A stretch of DNA of 64,000 nt from UBA1258 sp963643225 (lineage in GTDB: Bacteria; Bacillota; Clostridia; Lachnospirales; Lachnospiraceae), in NCBI GenBank assembly GCA_963643225.1, contig CAVIIX010000005.1, positions 57,407-121,406 on the forward strand. Reading direction: 5' to 3'. Below are positions 13,918-22,805 of this stretch, in pieces; position 1 is the stretch's first letter; every line of letters starts with the position of its first letter. The notes below the pieces were generated by a model. The model ran no database searches and had not been told where the DNA came from. It was given only the letters and a program-made list of their open reading frames with translations. Both the position numbers and the translations under genes were made by a program.

Positions 13918-16008
13918 CTACCACCATTTTTCAAAAAGCACGTCAAAATCAACATCGCCGCTTATACCTGATAGAGAACCGGTATTTGAATACTGCCACA
14001 TTGAAAATTCATAAGGGAACATAAGTGGGTTATTGTATGCCCATATAGAGCTTTCTTCGTTTACCTCAAGTCCGTTATAGTTTGCATACCATTTTTCGTA
14101 ATTTTCAAGACGGCTTATATCCATCTTGTTGGCAAAATATTTAACATCAGAATAAATCATAGGCTTGTAGCCTGCAGCAGAAACTGTATCGCAGAAAGCA
14201 ATAATGTTATTTGTACGCTGTTTTGAAGTAATATCCTTTATACGCTCGTTGCTGTTTGCAAATTCAACGTCTAAAATTACAGGGCCTTTAATGCCGTAAG
14301 GCGAAATTAAATCAAGTACAAACTGTGCTTCCTCAATAGCTTCAGCTTCATCAAGCGCCTGTGTATAGAAGTAAACTCCTACTGGGATACCTGCTTTAAT
14401 GGCGCCCTCAATGTTAGCCTTGAATTTTGAGTCCTCGGCAAGATTTCCATCAGAGCCGTAGCCTCTTATGCCTACTCTTATAATTGCAAAATCGATGCCG
14501 GTTGATTTAACCATAGGCCAGTCAATGTCTTTTTGGAAAGAGGAAACGTCAATTCCCATGTAAGAGGTTTTATTACCCTTTTCATCCGTGTAATACATAA
14601 AGCCGGTATTTTCATCGGTAACAAATCTTGCGGCCTCTACCGTTGACTGTTTTAGACTTCTGTCAATCGGTACAAAAGCAAATTTATAACCGTTTATAAA
14701 AACCAGATTATCCGGGAATAAAGATCTTAAAAGATTAGCCATGCCTCCGTACACTTCTGCAGCTTCACGAATCTTTTCCTTATATTCCTTATTAACTCTT
14801 TCCTCAGTCTCAGCCTCTGCCTTTGAAACTTCCGTTTCAACAAGCTCATCTACCTCTGCCTGAGTGTATATAATCTCAGTTTCCTGTGCAGTGTCTTTCT
14901 TATTAAACAAGCCGCCGTGTATTCCTATTAAAATTGCTCCGCCTAAAACAGTGATGGAAAGAAGCATCAATATTACACCTGCAATCAAAGCACCTTTATG
15001 TTTCTTTTCTACAGTATAGTCATTTTCAAAGGACATATAACGGTTTTCTTTATGTGGTACATTTTCAGTATTATCAATTGTAACATTCCTGCGGCCTTCA
15101 TTTCTGGCTGATTCAATTTCCTCAAGACCAACGTCCTGCAATTTCATAGTCGCATCCTCCGGCGTAGGCTGTTCATCCTCAAACAGATAAACCTTTGCCT
15201 TTAATCTTCTTTCAAATTCGTCCATAGGTAAAGGCTTATCAAACAAAAAGCCCTGTACCGTGTCACATTTTAATTCTTTTAAAAGGTTAAGCTCCTTTGT
15301 AGTCTCGACCCCTTCTGCAAGCACTTCCATTTCAAGTTCTTTTGCCATATGGATAATACTTGAAATTACCTTCTTGGCCTTTTCGTTTTCAACACCTTTA
15401 CCAAGTAAGGATTTATCAAGTTTAACCACTTCAAAATCCATATTCTGAAGAAGGTTGAGGGAAGAATAACCGGAGCCAAAGTCGTCGATCGATGACTTTA
15501 TACCATAGCTTTTAAGCTTGTCCACGGTATACTCTAATAATTCTTCTTTATCATGATAGGCGGTTTCTGTAAATTCAACTTCAATGTATTCAGTAGGAAT
15601 ATTATAGCTCTTTATTACCTTATGGATGCGTTCCGCAACACCATTTTCGTTAAAATGATATTTTGAGAAGTTAACTGAGATCCTCACCATTTCAAGGCCC
15701 TGATCCAGCCATTCCCGCATCTTTTTACAGGTTTCTTCAAGCACATAAAAATCTATGTCAATTACAAGACCCGTTCTTTCACAGAAGGGTATAAATTTAA
15801 CCGGAGGGAGTATCTGTCCGTTACAATTCCACCGGACCAGAGCCTCTGCCCCGGACATTTTCATGTCCTGTATAGAAACTTTTGGTTGAAAATAAACGAC
15901 AAATTCTTTGTTCTGAATTGCCGCAAGCAAACGACGGAAGAAATTTAATCCTTCCACATCAAACTGTTCATAACCCATTTTCCCATTAATAGTGGGTTGC
16001 TGTACCAT
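13918..16008 (-). CDS. EAL c-di-GMP phosphodiesterase fused to an extracellular GH25 muramidase
   Basis: A single 696-residue open frame. Residues about 20-270 are an EAL domain with the expected catalytic set: Glu55 in AEAL, Asn113, Glu145/148, Asp175-Asp176 in DDFGSGYSS, Lys196, Glu232 in AEGVET and Gln252. A low-complexity linker follows, then one transmembrane helix at about 339-366 preceded by KKHKG, which predicts EAL inside. Outside comes a coiled-coil-like Glu/Ala/Lys segment (382-420), a small domain, and a GH25 lysozyme domain (about 482-696) with Asp487 (MGIDVS), Asp580 and Glu582 (ILDVEF), and WQYS. No frameshift or stop is needed to join them. RBS GGAGG stands eight bases before the ATG. 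The gene follows the glycerophosphodiesterase by 29 bases. Confidence 0.9.
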   Translation of the reverse strand: MVQQPTINGKMGYEQFDVEGLNFFRRLLAAIQNKEFVVYFQPKVSIQDMKMSGAEALVRWNCNGQILPPVKFIPFCERTGLVIDIDFYVLEETCKKMREWLDQGLEMVRISVNFSKYHFNENGVAERIHKVIKSYNIPTEYIEVEFTETAYHDKEELLEYTVDKLKSYGIKSSIDDFGSGYSSLNLLQNMDFEVVKLDKSLLGKGVENEKAKKVISSIIHMAKELEMEVLAEGVETTKELNLLKELKCDTVQGFLFDKPLPMDEFERRLKAKVYLFEDEQPTPEDATMKLQDVGLEEIESARNEGRRNVTIDNTENVPHKENRYMSFENDYTVEKKHKGALIAGVILMLLSITVLGGAILIGIHGGLFNKKDTAQETEIIYTQAEVDELVETEVSKAEAETEERVNKEYKEKIREAAEVYGGMANLLRSLFPDNLVFINGYKFAFVPIDRSLKQSTVEAARFVTDENTGFMYYTDEKGNKTSYMGIDVSSFQKDIDWPMVKSTGIDFAIIRVGIRGYGSDGNLAEDSKFKANIEGAIKAGIPVGVYFYTQALDEAEAIEEAQFVLDLISPYGIKGPVILDVEFANSNERIKDITSKQRTNNIIAFCDTVSAAGYKPMIYSDVKYFANKMDISRLENYEKWYANYNGLEVNEESSIWAYNNPLMFPYEFSMWQYSNTGSLSGISGDVDFDVLFEKWW

Positions 16009-16037
16009 CCTTAAAGCCTCCGAAGTAAAGCACTAAC

Positions 16038-16853
16038 CTACTCCGAAAATTGTTCGAATATAACAGAATCGAAGCTTCCCCAAGCCGATTTCTGTTCTTC
16101 CTCCCCCTTCGCCGTCCATGCTACCATGAAGGGCTTATATATCCTTTTACACAGTTTTACACCAAATTTGTCTATATCCTGATGTTTGTATGCCACAAAA
16201 TCCGGACGTGACAAAATATTGACAAGTAAGTGGGTCATTGTAAAGCGCTGTATCCAGGACATATTTAAGTCACCTGAAAAGTCACAGGATAACTGGCCTC
16301 TGATAATTTCCGGATGATTTTTCTTAAACCATCTCACAAGGAAAGGGCTGAAGGATTCTATGCAGAAAGAACCTTTATAATTACGCAAAGCGCTTAATGT
16401 TTTTTCACAAAGCTCATAGCATTTATTGCCATTATCACCTTTTATTTCACAGATTAAATCTGTATTGCCTAAGGTTAAAAGCACATCCTCAAACAAAGGA
16501 ATCTGTTCATTGCTGTCAAGGAGTCTTAATTTACTAAGTTCCTCGTAGGTGTAGTCTCTCAAATAGCCGTCAACTCCGGTCATGCGCTTAAGGTTACCAT
16601 CGTGGAACACCACAAGCTGTTTGTCTTTAGTCATCTGAACGTCTAATTCAACGCCGTAGCCCTTTTCTCTTGCAAGTCTGAAAGCCGTTAAGGAATTTTC
16701 CATAACCCCGTTTCCGTGAAGTCCTCTGTGGGCATACATCTTGGTGTGAAAGTACGAGGTGTCACGTTTTTTATTAGGTTTTACCATTATTATCATCGCT
16801 ACAAAAAGCACTATGCAAAGCCTTACAAGAAAGCCTAAAAACGATAATACCAT
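16038..16853 (-). CDS. Membrane-anchored glycerophosphodiester phosphodiesterase
   Basis: A 271-residue GDPD-family enzyme releasing glycerol 3-phosphate from glycerophosphodiesters. An N-terminal hydrophobic helix (about 3-24) would anchor it. The catalytic region reads YAHRGLHGNGVMENSLTAF with HR and later the metal ligands ELDVQMTKD and VFHD. Other conserved parts are IPLFEDVL and DLICEIKGD. GGAGGGG precedes the ATG. It is the first gene of the set GDPD, EAL-GH25, sirtuin, DUF951, and could act on lipoteichoic-acid or phospholipid debris; that link to the wall-active neighbour is inferred. Confidence 0.85.
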   Translation of the reverse strand: MVLSFLGFLVRLCIVLFVAMIIMVKPNKKRDTSYFHTKMYAHRGLHGNGVMENSLTAFRLAREKGYGVELDVQMTKDKQLVVFHDGNLKRMTGVDGYLRDYTYEELSKLRLLDSNEQIPLFEDVLLTLGNTDLICEIKGDNGNKCYELCEKTLSALRNYKGSFCIESFSPFLVRWFKKNHPEIIRGQLSCDFSGDLNMSWIQRFTMTHLLVNILSRPDFVAYKHQDIDKFGVKLCKRIYKPFMVAWTAKGEEEQKSAWGSFDSVIFEQFSE

Positions 16854-16954
16854 AACCCCTCCGAATTAAGATTAGACCGAATATCTTGCGGTTTTATTCA
16901 CTAACCACCCAAAATATAGGTTACCATAAAACTTTAAAAAAATAAATAGAAATA

Positions 16955-16986
16955 TAAAAAAGAGTGTCTTAATTCAAGACACTCTT
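16955..16986 (-). terminator. Terminator of the hrcA-grpE-dnaK-dnaJ operon
   Basis: A perfect 11-bp stem AAGAGTGTCTT/AAGACACTCTT (16960-16970 with 16976-16986), followed by a T run on the minus strand, seven bases after the dnaJ stop codon. Confidence 0.85.
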
Positions 16987-16992
16987 AAAAAT

Positions 16993-18159
16993 TTATTTGC
17001 GGAATTTTTTCTTTTTCTCGCTGCCGCCCCCGGTATTCTCTCCTGCATTTTTAACCGCATTCAGAGAATCCCCTGTTAGCTCGTCAAACTTCTTAAGAAG
17101 CTCTTTTGCTTCGTGGGAAAGTTTATCCGGAGTCTGCACCACAAAGGTAACGTAATGGTCACCGCGCATATCCTTATAGCGAAGCGAAGGTACACCCTTA
17201 CCCTTCAAGCGGATTCTTGCATCCGTCTGGGTGCCTGCCTTTACTTCATAAGCCACGCGACCGTCCACAGTATCTATTAACACTTCGCCGCCTAAGGCTG
17301 CCACTGCAAAAGAAATCGGAACGGTTGAATAAATGTTCATTTCACGACGCTGGAAAATAGGATGTGAAGCTACCTGAACTTCTACCAAAAGGTCTCCTCT
17401 TTCGCCACCGTTAACACCGGGCTCGCCCTTACCGCTTATGCGTACGCTCTGTCCGTTATCGATACCTGCAGGAACAGATACAATAATCTTCTTACGACTC
17501 TGAATATATCCGGTACCGCCGCATTCCGTACATTTTTCCTTAATAATTTTGCCTGAGCCCTTACAGTCTGGACATGCCTGCACATTTCTGACAGTGCCAA
17601 AGAAAGACTGCGAGGTGTATACCACCTGTCCCTGACCCTTACATTTTGAGCAGGTCTCAGGGCTTGAACCAGGCTTGGCACCTGTACCGTGACAGCATTT
17701 ACATTCGTCCTTTAAGGGAAGTTCAATTTCTTTTTCTACGCCGAATACAGCCTCTTCAAAGGAAATTCGAATGCTGGTGCGAAGATTAGCGCCCTTCATA
17801 GGACCGTTTCCGCGGTTTCTGGATGAAGATCTTCCGCCACCGAAAAAGTCTCCGAATATATCAGAGAAAATATCAGAGAAGTCGGCACCGTTAAAATCAA
17901 AGCCGCCAAATCCGCCTGCACCTTGAGAACCGTCAAAAGCTGCATGTCCGAACTGATCGTACTGTTTTCTCTTTTCGGCATCGCTCAATACAGCATATGC
18001 TTCCGATGCTTCTTTAAATTTTTCTTCACATTCCTTATCACCAGGATGCATATCCGGGTGATATTTCTTTGCAAGATTTCTGTATGCTTTTTTTAGTGTA
18101 TCGTCGTCGGCATTTTTGTCAACGCCCAGTACCTCATAGTAATCTCGTTTGTCTGCCAT
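16993..18159 (-). CDS. dnaJ: Chaperone protein DnaJ
   Basis: A full-length type I J protein, 388 residues, stimulating DnaK ATPase. It has the J domain with HPD (YHPDMHPGD), a Gly/Phe-rich stretch, four CxxCxGxG zinc motifs (CKCCHGTG, CSKCKGQG, CPDCKGSG, CTECGGTG) and two substrate-binding domains. The ATG at 18159 follows GGAG; a TTG four codons earlier is in frame but lies on top of that binding site. Confidence 0.95.
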   Translation of the reverse strand: MADKRDYYEVLGVDKNADDDTLKKAYRNLAKKYHPDMHPGDKECEEKFKEASEAYAVLSDAEKRKQYDQFGHAAFDGSQGAGGFGGFDFNGADFSDIFSDIFGDFFGGGRSSSRNRGNGPMKGANLRTSIRISFEEAVFGVEKEIELPLKDECKCCHGTGAKPGSSPETCSKCKGQGQVVYTSQSFFGTVRNVQACPDCKGSGKIIKEKCTECGGTGYIQSRKKIIVSVPAGIDNGQSVRISGKGEPGVNGGERGDLLVEVQVASHPIFQRREMNIYSTVPISFAVAALGGEVLIDTVDGRVAYEVKAGTQTDARIRLKGKGVPSLRYKDMRGDHYVTFVVQTPDKLSHEAKELLKKFDELTGDSLNAVKNAGENTGGGSEKKKKFRK

Positions 18160-18175
18160 TGTTAACTCCAAAAGC

Positions 18176-18195
18176 GGGGCGAGAATTCCCGCCCC
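18176..18195 (-). promoter_or_regulatory. Intergenic hairpin between dnaK and dnaJ
   Basis: GGGGCGAGAATTCCCGCCCC forms a short GC-rich stem around GAATTC, followed by CTTTT on the minus strand and then directly by the dnaJ binding site. It could reduce read-through into dnaJ or protect the upstream mRNA. Confidence 0.45.
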
Positions 18196-18227
18196 TCTTT
18201 TTTATTTTTATTAAAGACTGAATCTCT

Positions 18228-20105
18228 TTAGACTTCTCTGTAGTCACCATCTACTACATCATCAGCATTAGCATCATTGGTATTAGCTTCCTGGTAGTTA
18301 CCCTGGAAACCGCCCATGTCAGGACCTGCACCCTGAGCACCCTGCGCCTGCTCGTAAAGCTTTGCAAATACTGCCTGTGCGGAAGTCTTAAGCTTTTCTG
18401 TAGCTGCCTTTAAGTCACCAATCTGAGAATCTGATAATTCCTGATCCTTGGTAGCTTCAAGCATATCCTTTAAGGCCTTAAGGTCTGCTTCGCATGCTTC
18501 TTTTGCTGCAGCATCAATCTTATCGCCTGCGTCAGCTAAAGCCTTTTCTGTCTGAAAAGCAAAGGAGTCAGCTTCGTTACGTGTGTCGATAGCTTCTTTT
18601 CTCTTCTTATCCTGTGCTTCAAATTCCTGAGCTTCCTTAACTGCCTTTTCGATTTCATCATCTGACATTGAAGAACCTGCAGTAATTGTGATGTGCTGTT
18701 CCTTACCGGTGCCAAGATCCTTAGCTGATACATTTACAATGCCATTAGCATCAATATCGAAGGTAACCTCGATCTGAGGAACACCTCTCATTGCCGGAGG
18801 AATACCGTCAAGTCTGAACTGACCAAGAGACTTGTTGTCCCTTGCGAACTGTCTTTCACCCTGTACTACGTTAATATCAACTGCTGTCTGGTTATCAGCT
18901 GCTGTAGAGAATACCTGGCTTTTCTTGGTAGGAATAGTAGTATTTCTCTCAATAAGTCTTGTAGCTACACCACCCATTGTCTCGATTGAAAGAGAAAGAG
19001 GAGTGACATCAAGAAGTAAGATATCTGTAGCACCTGCATCGCCTGCAAGCTTACCACCCTGAACGGAAGCACCGATTGCTACGCATTCATCAGGATTAAG
19101 AGTCTTGGAGGGTTCCTTGCCGGTTAACTGTTTAACCTTTTCCTGTACTGCAGGGATACGTGTTGAACCACCTACCAAAAGTACCTGGCCTAAGTCTGAA
19201 GGTGTTAAGCCTGCATCCTTTAATGCGTTCTGTACAGGAATGGCGGTTCTTTCTACAAGGTCGTGGGTAAGTTCATCAAATTTAGCACGTGTAAGGTTCA
19301 TATCAAAGTGCTTGGGACCTTCGCTTGTAGCTGTAATGAAAGGAAGGTTGATGTTGGTAGTGGTAGCGGAAGAAAGTTCCTTCTTTGCTTTTTCGGCAGC
19401 TTCCTTTAATCTCTGTAATGCCATCTTATCGTTGGAAAGATCGATACCCTCAGCCTTCTTGAATTCAGAAAGCATCCAGTCTGTAATCTTGTTATCAAAA
19501 TCATCACCGCCAAGGAATGTATCACCGTTTGTGGAAAGAACTTCGATAACGCCTTCACCTATATCAATAATAGATACATCGAAGGTACCGCCGCCTAAGT
19601 CGTATACCATAATCTTTTGTTCTTTTTCATTATCAAGGCCGTAAGCTAAAGCTGCAGCTGTGGGCTCGTTGATAATTCTCTTTACATCAAGACCTGCAAT
19701 CTTACCTGCGTCCTTGGTAGCCTGACGCTGAGCATCGTTGAAATATGCGGGAACTGTAATAACTGCTTCTGTTACCTTTTCGCCAAGGTAGCTTTCTGCA
19801 TCTGCCTTTAATTTCTGTAAAATCATAGCTGAAATCTGCTGAGGAGAGTAGTTCTTTCCATCGATTGAACGGCTCTTGTCTGTACCCATATCTCTCTTAA
19901 TGGATGAAATTGTCTTTTCAGCATTTGTAACTGCCTGTCTCTTTGCAGGCTCACCGATTAATCTTTCACCGGTCTTTGAGAATGCTACAACTGAGGGAGT
20001 CGTACGTGCGCCTTCAGCGTTAGCGATAACGGTGGGCTTACCACCTTCCATAACAGCTACACAGCTGTTTGTTGTTCCTAAATCGATACCAATAATTTTT
20101 GACAT
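18228..20105 (-). CDS. dnaK: Chaperone protein DnaK (Hsp70)
   Basis: A 625-residue Hsp70. It begins MSKIIGIDLGTTNSCVAVMEGG, has the nucleotide-binding segments VYDLGGGTFDVSIID and LLVGGSTRIPAVQ, then the substrate-binding domain (DVTPLSLSIETMGG) and a helical lid. The tail is short of Gly/Met repeats and ends DADDVVDGDYREV, close to the usual EEVDxDYREV. AGGAGG precedes the ATG. It is the third gene of the CIRCE-controlled operon. Confidence 0.97.
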   Translation of the reverse strand: MSKIIGIDLGTTNSCVAVMEGGKPTVIANAEGARTTPSVVAFSKTGERLIGEPAKRQAVTNAEKTISSIKRDMGTDKSRSIDGKNYSPQQISAMILQKLKADAESYLGEKVTEAVITVPAYFNDAQRQATKDAGKIAGLDVKRIINEPTAAALAYGLDNEKEQKIMVYDLGGGTFDVSIIDIGEGVIEVLSTNGDTFLGGDDFDNKITDWMLSEFKKAEGIDLSNDKMALQRLKEAAEKAKKELSSATTTNINLPFITATSEGPKHFDMNLTRAKFDELTHDLVERTAIPVQNALKDAGLTPSDLGQVLLVGGSTRIPAVQEKVKQLTGKEPSKTLNPDECVAIGASVQGGKLAGDAGATDILLLDVTPLSLSIETMGGVATRLIERNTTIPTKKSQVFSTAADNQTAVDINVVQGERQFARDNKSLGQFRLDGIPPAMRGVPQIEVTFDIDANGIVNVSAKDLGTGKEQHITITAGSSMSDDEIEKAVKEAQEFEAQDKKRKEAIDTRNEADSFAFQTEKALADAGDKIDAAAKEACEADLKALKDMLEATKDQELSDSQIGDLKAATEKLKTSAQAVFAKLYEQAQGAQGAGPDMGGFQGNYQEANTNDANADDVVDGDYREV

Positions 20106-20138
20106 TTCTATATCCTCCTAAATCTGTTTTGTTTGTCT

Positions 20139-20720
20139 TTACTGTACTACCGATACCATTGAATGTCTCACAACGGAATCCTTGTAGGTATAACCCTTTA
20201 AAAGTTCTTCTGCTACCATTCCGCTTTCAAGCTCGTCGCTTTCCACCTGCATTACTGCGTTATGGAAGTCCGGGTTGAATTCGGTACCCTTTGCTTCTAT
20301 GGGTTTTACGCCTAAGCTATCAAGCTCTGTCATTAACTGCTTGTAGATTTTGTTCATGCCCTCTACAAAGGATGAATTCTTTTCTTCTTCAGCGACTGTT
20401 GCAAGTCCTCTTTCAAAATTGTCCACAACCGGAAGTATTTTTTCGATTACGTTCTTGGAGCCAAGATCGAACATCTGGGACTTTTCTTTTTCTGTTCTGT
20501 TTCTGAAGTTCTGGAATTCCGCAATCTGTCTAAGCTTTGCATCTTCAAGTTCTTTAATCTTTTCCTTAAGCTCGTCGGTCTTTTTATCGGCCTTGACTTT
20601 CTTTTTGTCTTTCTTTTCCTCCTCCTCAATTTCTTCGGATTCGGCTTTTGTTTCTTCTGTTACCGCTTCAAAGTTTTCTTCCTGAATCGGTTCCTTCATT
20701 TCTTCTTCCAAATCTTTCAT
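20139..20720 (-). CDS. grpE: Nucleotide exchange factor GrpE
   Basis: The DnaK nucleotide exchange factor. An acidic and lysine-rich disordered N-terminus (EEIEEEEKKDKKK) leads to the long dimerising helix (LRQIAEFQNFRNRTEKEKSQ) and the C-terminal beta wing (FNPDFHNAVMQVES, GYTYKDSVVRHSMV). The start is uncertain: ATG at 20720 has only AAAGAAAGG abutting it, an ATG at 20699 follows GGAAGAAG, and the frame extends to a TTG at 20768 inside hrcA. I prefer 20720. The frame overlaps or abuts the hrcA end, so translation is coupled. Confidence 0.92.
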   Translation of the reverse strand: MKDLEEEMKEPIQEENFEAVTEETKAESEEIEEEEKKDKKKVKADKKTDELKEKIKELEDAKLRQIAEFQNFRNRTEKEKSQMFDLGSKNVIEKILPVVDNFERGLATVAEEEKNSSFVEGMNKIYKQLMTELDSLGVKPIEAKGTEFNPDFHNAVMQVESDELESGMVAEELLKGYTYKDSVVRHSMVSVVQ

Positions 20721-20745
20721 CCTTTCTTTAACCAAAAGCTTTTCT

Positions 20746-21816
20746 TTATTTTTTGTATAAAGAATCAAGCTGGCTCATCATGTTTTTCAGAGTACCCACA
20801 ACCTTGTCGTAGTCCATTCTTTTTGGCCCCACAATTCCTATCGTACCCTTCATGCCTTCATCGAGCTCGTAGGTGGCTGTGACCACGCTGCAGTTCTTAA
20901 GGCCCTCAACAGGTGTCTCATCACCTATATATACCTGGATGCCTGTGTTGTTGCCTGCAAGATTTGTCAAAGCCAGTTCGTTAAGAGGTTCCTTTTCCTC
21001 AAAAGCATGCAATAAAGAAACTGCATTTTCTTTATCCGCAAGCTCTGGGTATTTAAGGAAGTTATTGGCTCCGCTTGTGTAAATCTCAAGGTCTTCATCG
21101 GAATGAATAGCCTCGGCAACCGCATCTATAACATTGCTCACAATATCTGAATGGATGCCTGCCATTTTCTTAAGGCCTGCTATCATTGCAAGATTGATTT
21201 CTTCAATGCTTAAGCCGTTCAGATGTGTATTAAGCAAAATGTTCAATTTAAGTATTGTTTCGTCATCAAGAGCTTCCTCTGTGTTAATCATGTGATTCTT
21301 AATAACGTTGCCTTCAGTAACTATAACCGCAAGAACCTGTTCTGTATCCACTCTTGAAAGCTGGATGAATTTAAGCTTGTTGCCCGAATATTTGGGAGCA
21401 GAAATCATTGTAGCGTAATTGGTGTTCACCGCCAGGACCTTAGCCACCTGCTTTAACAGGTTGTCCATCTTGTCTTCCTTCTCCAAAAGAAGCTCCTTCA
21501 TTTCCTCAACTTCTTTTTCTTTCTCTTCAAGCATCTTGTCTACGTATAGGCGATACCCTTTATCGGAAGGAATTCTGCCGGCCGAGGTATGAGGCTGAAG
21601 GATGTATCCCATTTCCTCAAGATCTGCCATTTCGTTTCGAATGGTGGCTGAACTCAAATTTAAATCCGTGTACTTTGAAATCGTACGGCTTCCAACCGGC
21701 TCTCCGGTTTCCAAATAATTGCGAACCACTGCTTGTAAGATTTTTACTTTTCTTTCATCAAGTTCCACTTGGTCACGCTTTCTGAAATCAGGTTTACGGT
21801 TTCTGTTAGCACTCAT
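20746..21816 (-). CDS. hrcA: Heat-inducible transcription repressor HrcA
   Basis: The repressor that binds CIRCE and is matured by GroEL, up to 356 residues. The winged helix is clear: VELDERKVKILQAVVRNYLE, GSRTISKYTDLNLSSATIRNEMADLEEMGYI, HTSAGRIPSDKGYRLYVD. The C-terminal half shows GPKRMDYDKVVGTLKNMM. The ATG at 21816 lies within the CIRCE operator and has no visible binding site. A GTG at 21768 (VELDERK) matches the usual HrcA N-terminus but also lacks a clear site, so the start is unresolved. Confidence 0.93.
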   Translation of the reverse strand: MSANRNRKPDFRKRDQVELDERKVKILQAVVRNYLETGEPVGSRTISKYTDLNLSSATIRNEMADLEEMGYILQPHTSAGRIPSDKGYRLYVDKMLEEKEKEVEEMKELLLEKEDKMDNLLKQVAKVLAVNTNYATMISAPKYSGNKLKFIQLSRVDTEQVLAVIVTEGNVIKNHMINTEEALDDETILKLNILLNTHLNGLSIEEINLAMIAGLKKMAGIHSDIVSNVIDAVAEAIHSDEDLEIYTSGANNFLKYPELADKENAVSLLHAFEEKEPLNELALTNLAGNNTGIQVYIGDETPVEGLKNCSVVTATYELDEGMKGTIGIVGPKRMDYDKVVGTLKNMMSQLDSLYKK

Positions 21817-21832
21817 TCAACTGGAGTGCTAA
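21806..21832. promoter_or_regulatory. CIRCE operator
   Basis: A perfect CIRCE inverted repeat: TTAGCACTC (21806-21814), nine-base spacer, GAGTGCTAA (21824-21832). HrcA binding here would repress hrcA-grpE-dnaK-dnaJ. It begins about a dozen bases downstream of the promoter -10 element and covers the annotated hrcA ATG. Confidence 0.97.
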
Positions 21833-21843
21833 CATCTATTGAT

Positions 21844-21872
21844 ACAATATACCCATGACCCAAAATTGTCAA
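21844..21872 (-). promoter_or_regulatory. Promoter of the dnaK heat-shock operon
   Basis: On the minus strand a perfect TTGACA (21867-21872), a 17-base spacer and TATTGT (21844-21849), immediately upstream of CIRCE. This is the standard vegetative promoter plus CIRCE arrangement. Confidence 0.75.
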
Positions 21873-21899
21873 CAATGAAATCAGGTTAAAATTATAAAA

Positions 21900-21937
21900 T
21901 AAAAATAAACGGAAAATAACCAAATTATTTCCCGTTT
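21900..21937 (-). terminator. Terminator of the receiver-aminotransferase-patatin operon
   Basis: Arms AAACGGAAAATAA (21907-21919) and TTATTTCCCGTTT (21925-21937) pair almost perfectly and are followed by ATTTTT on the minus strand, nine bases after the patatin stop codon. Confidence 0.75.
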
Positions 21938-21946
21938 ACTTTCTAC

Positions 21947-22795
21947 TTAATTATTTAAATATGCAATTATTTTATCGTATTGTTCTTCCGCCTCTTTATA
22001 TCCTTCCTCATACAGATAAAGAAGCTTTTCCTTGTCCTTTTCCATGCGGTCTATATAGATATTTTCTTTGGGCCTTATTAAAATAAGCTTCCCTTTTTCG
22101 GCCTCCGCCTCTATATAGTCCATAGTGTTATTGTAGGTAATATGGCGGTTTTCCATAAGCTCATAAACCTTTGGATATTTTCTGTATCTTAATTTAATAA
22201 GCTTAATGGTGCTCTCTGGTTTTCTTTTGTAGCCTACTGGCTTTGTCATTACCACAATGTTTTTAACATTGCCATCCTCTTCGCTTTTTTTAATAGGAAT
22301 TGGATCTGCAATGCCGCCGTCAAGATATAGGTTACCGTTTATTTTAACATTTCTTGACACAAGCGGAAGGGAGCTTGAGGCTCTTACATACTGTACCCCT
22401 TCATGCATGTCTGAAAGCCGCACATATTCAGCCCTGCCTGTCTCTATATTGGTTACAACCGCTATGGCATTTCCTTCATATTTATTAAAGGTATCAAAAT
22501 CAAAAGGATTTAAATAATTGGGCACAAGGTCGTAGCTCATGTTGACGCCGAAGATATCTCCGGTAGTAAGCATACTGTAAAAGCCCATGTAATGTTTATC
22601 CTCAAGATAATCTATCATGGTGTCCCTGCCTCTGCCACGCTGCTTGGATATGTAGCTTGACATGGTGCAGGCTCCGGCAGACACTCCATACACATTTTTA
22701 AATTCAAGATTCTTATCAAGAAAGAAGTCAAGCACTCCGGCTGTGTAGACACCCTTCATGCCGCCTCCCTCAAGTACAAGACCGGCATCGTACAT
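21947..22795 (-). CDS. Patatin-like phospholipase
   Basis: A 282-residue patatin-family serine hydrolase. The oxyanion loop LEGGGMKGVYTAGVLD, nucleophile elbow YGVSAGACT (GxSxG) and catalytic Asp motif YLDGGIADPIP are all present, so it should be active on acyl lipids. The C-terminal part (KYPKVYELMENRHITYN, then a helical lysine/glutamate-rich end) matches the RssA/YjjU-like bacterial subgroup. No signal peptide is present. AGAGGT precedes the ATG. It starts ten bases after the aminotransferase gene. Confidence 0.87.
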   Translation of the reverse strand: MYDAGLVLEGGGMKGVYTAGVLDFFLDKNLEFKNVYGVSAGACTMSSYISKQRGRGRDTMIDYLEDKHYMGFYSMLTTGDIFGVNMSYDLVPNYLNPFDFDTFNKYEGNAIAVVTNIETGRAEYVRLSDMHEGVQYVRASSSLPLVSRNVKINGNLYLDGGIADPIPIKKSEEDGNVKNIVVMTKPVGYKRKPESTIKLIKLRYRKYPKVYELMENRHITYNNTMDYIEAEAEKGKLILIRPKENIYIDRMEKDKEKLLYLYEEGYKEAEEQYDKIIAYLNN

Positions 22796-22805
22796 AATAT
22801 ACCTC

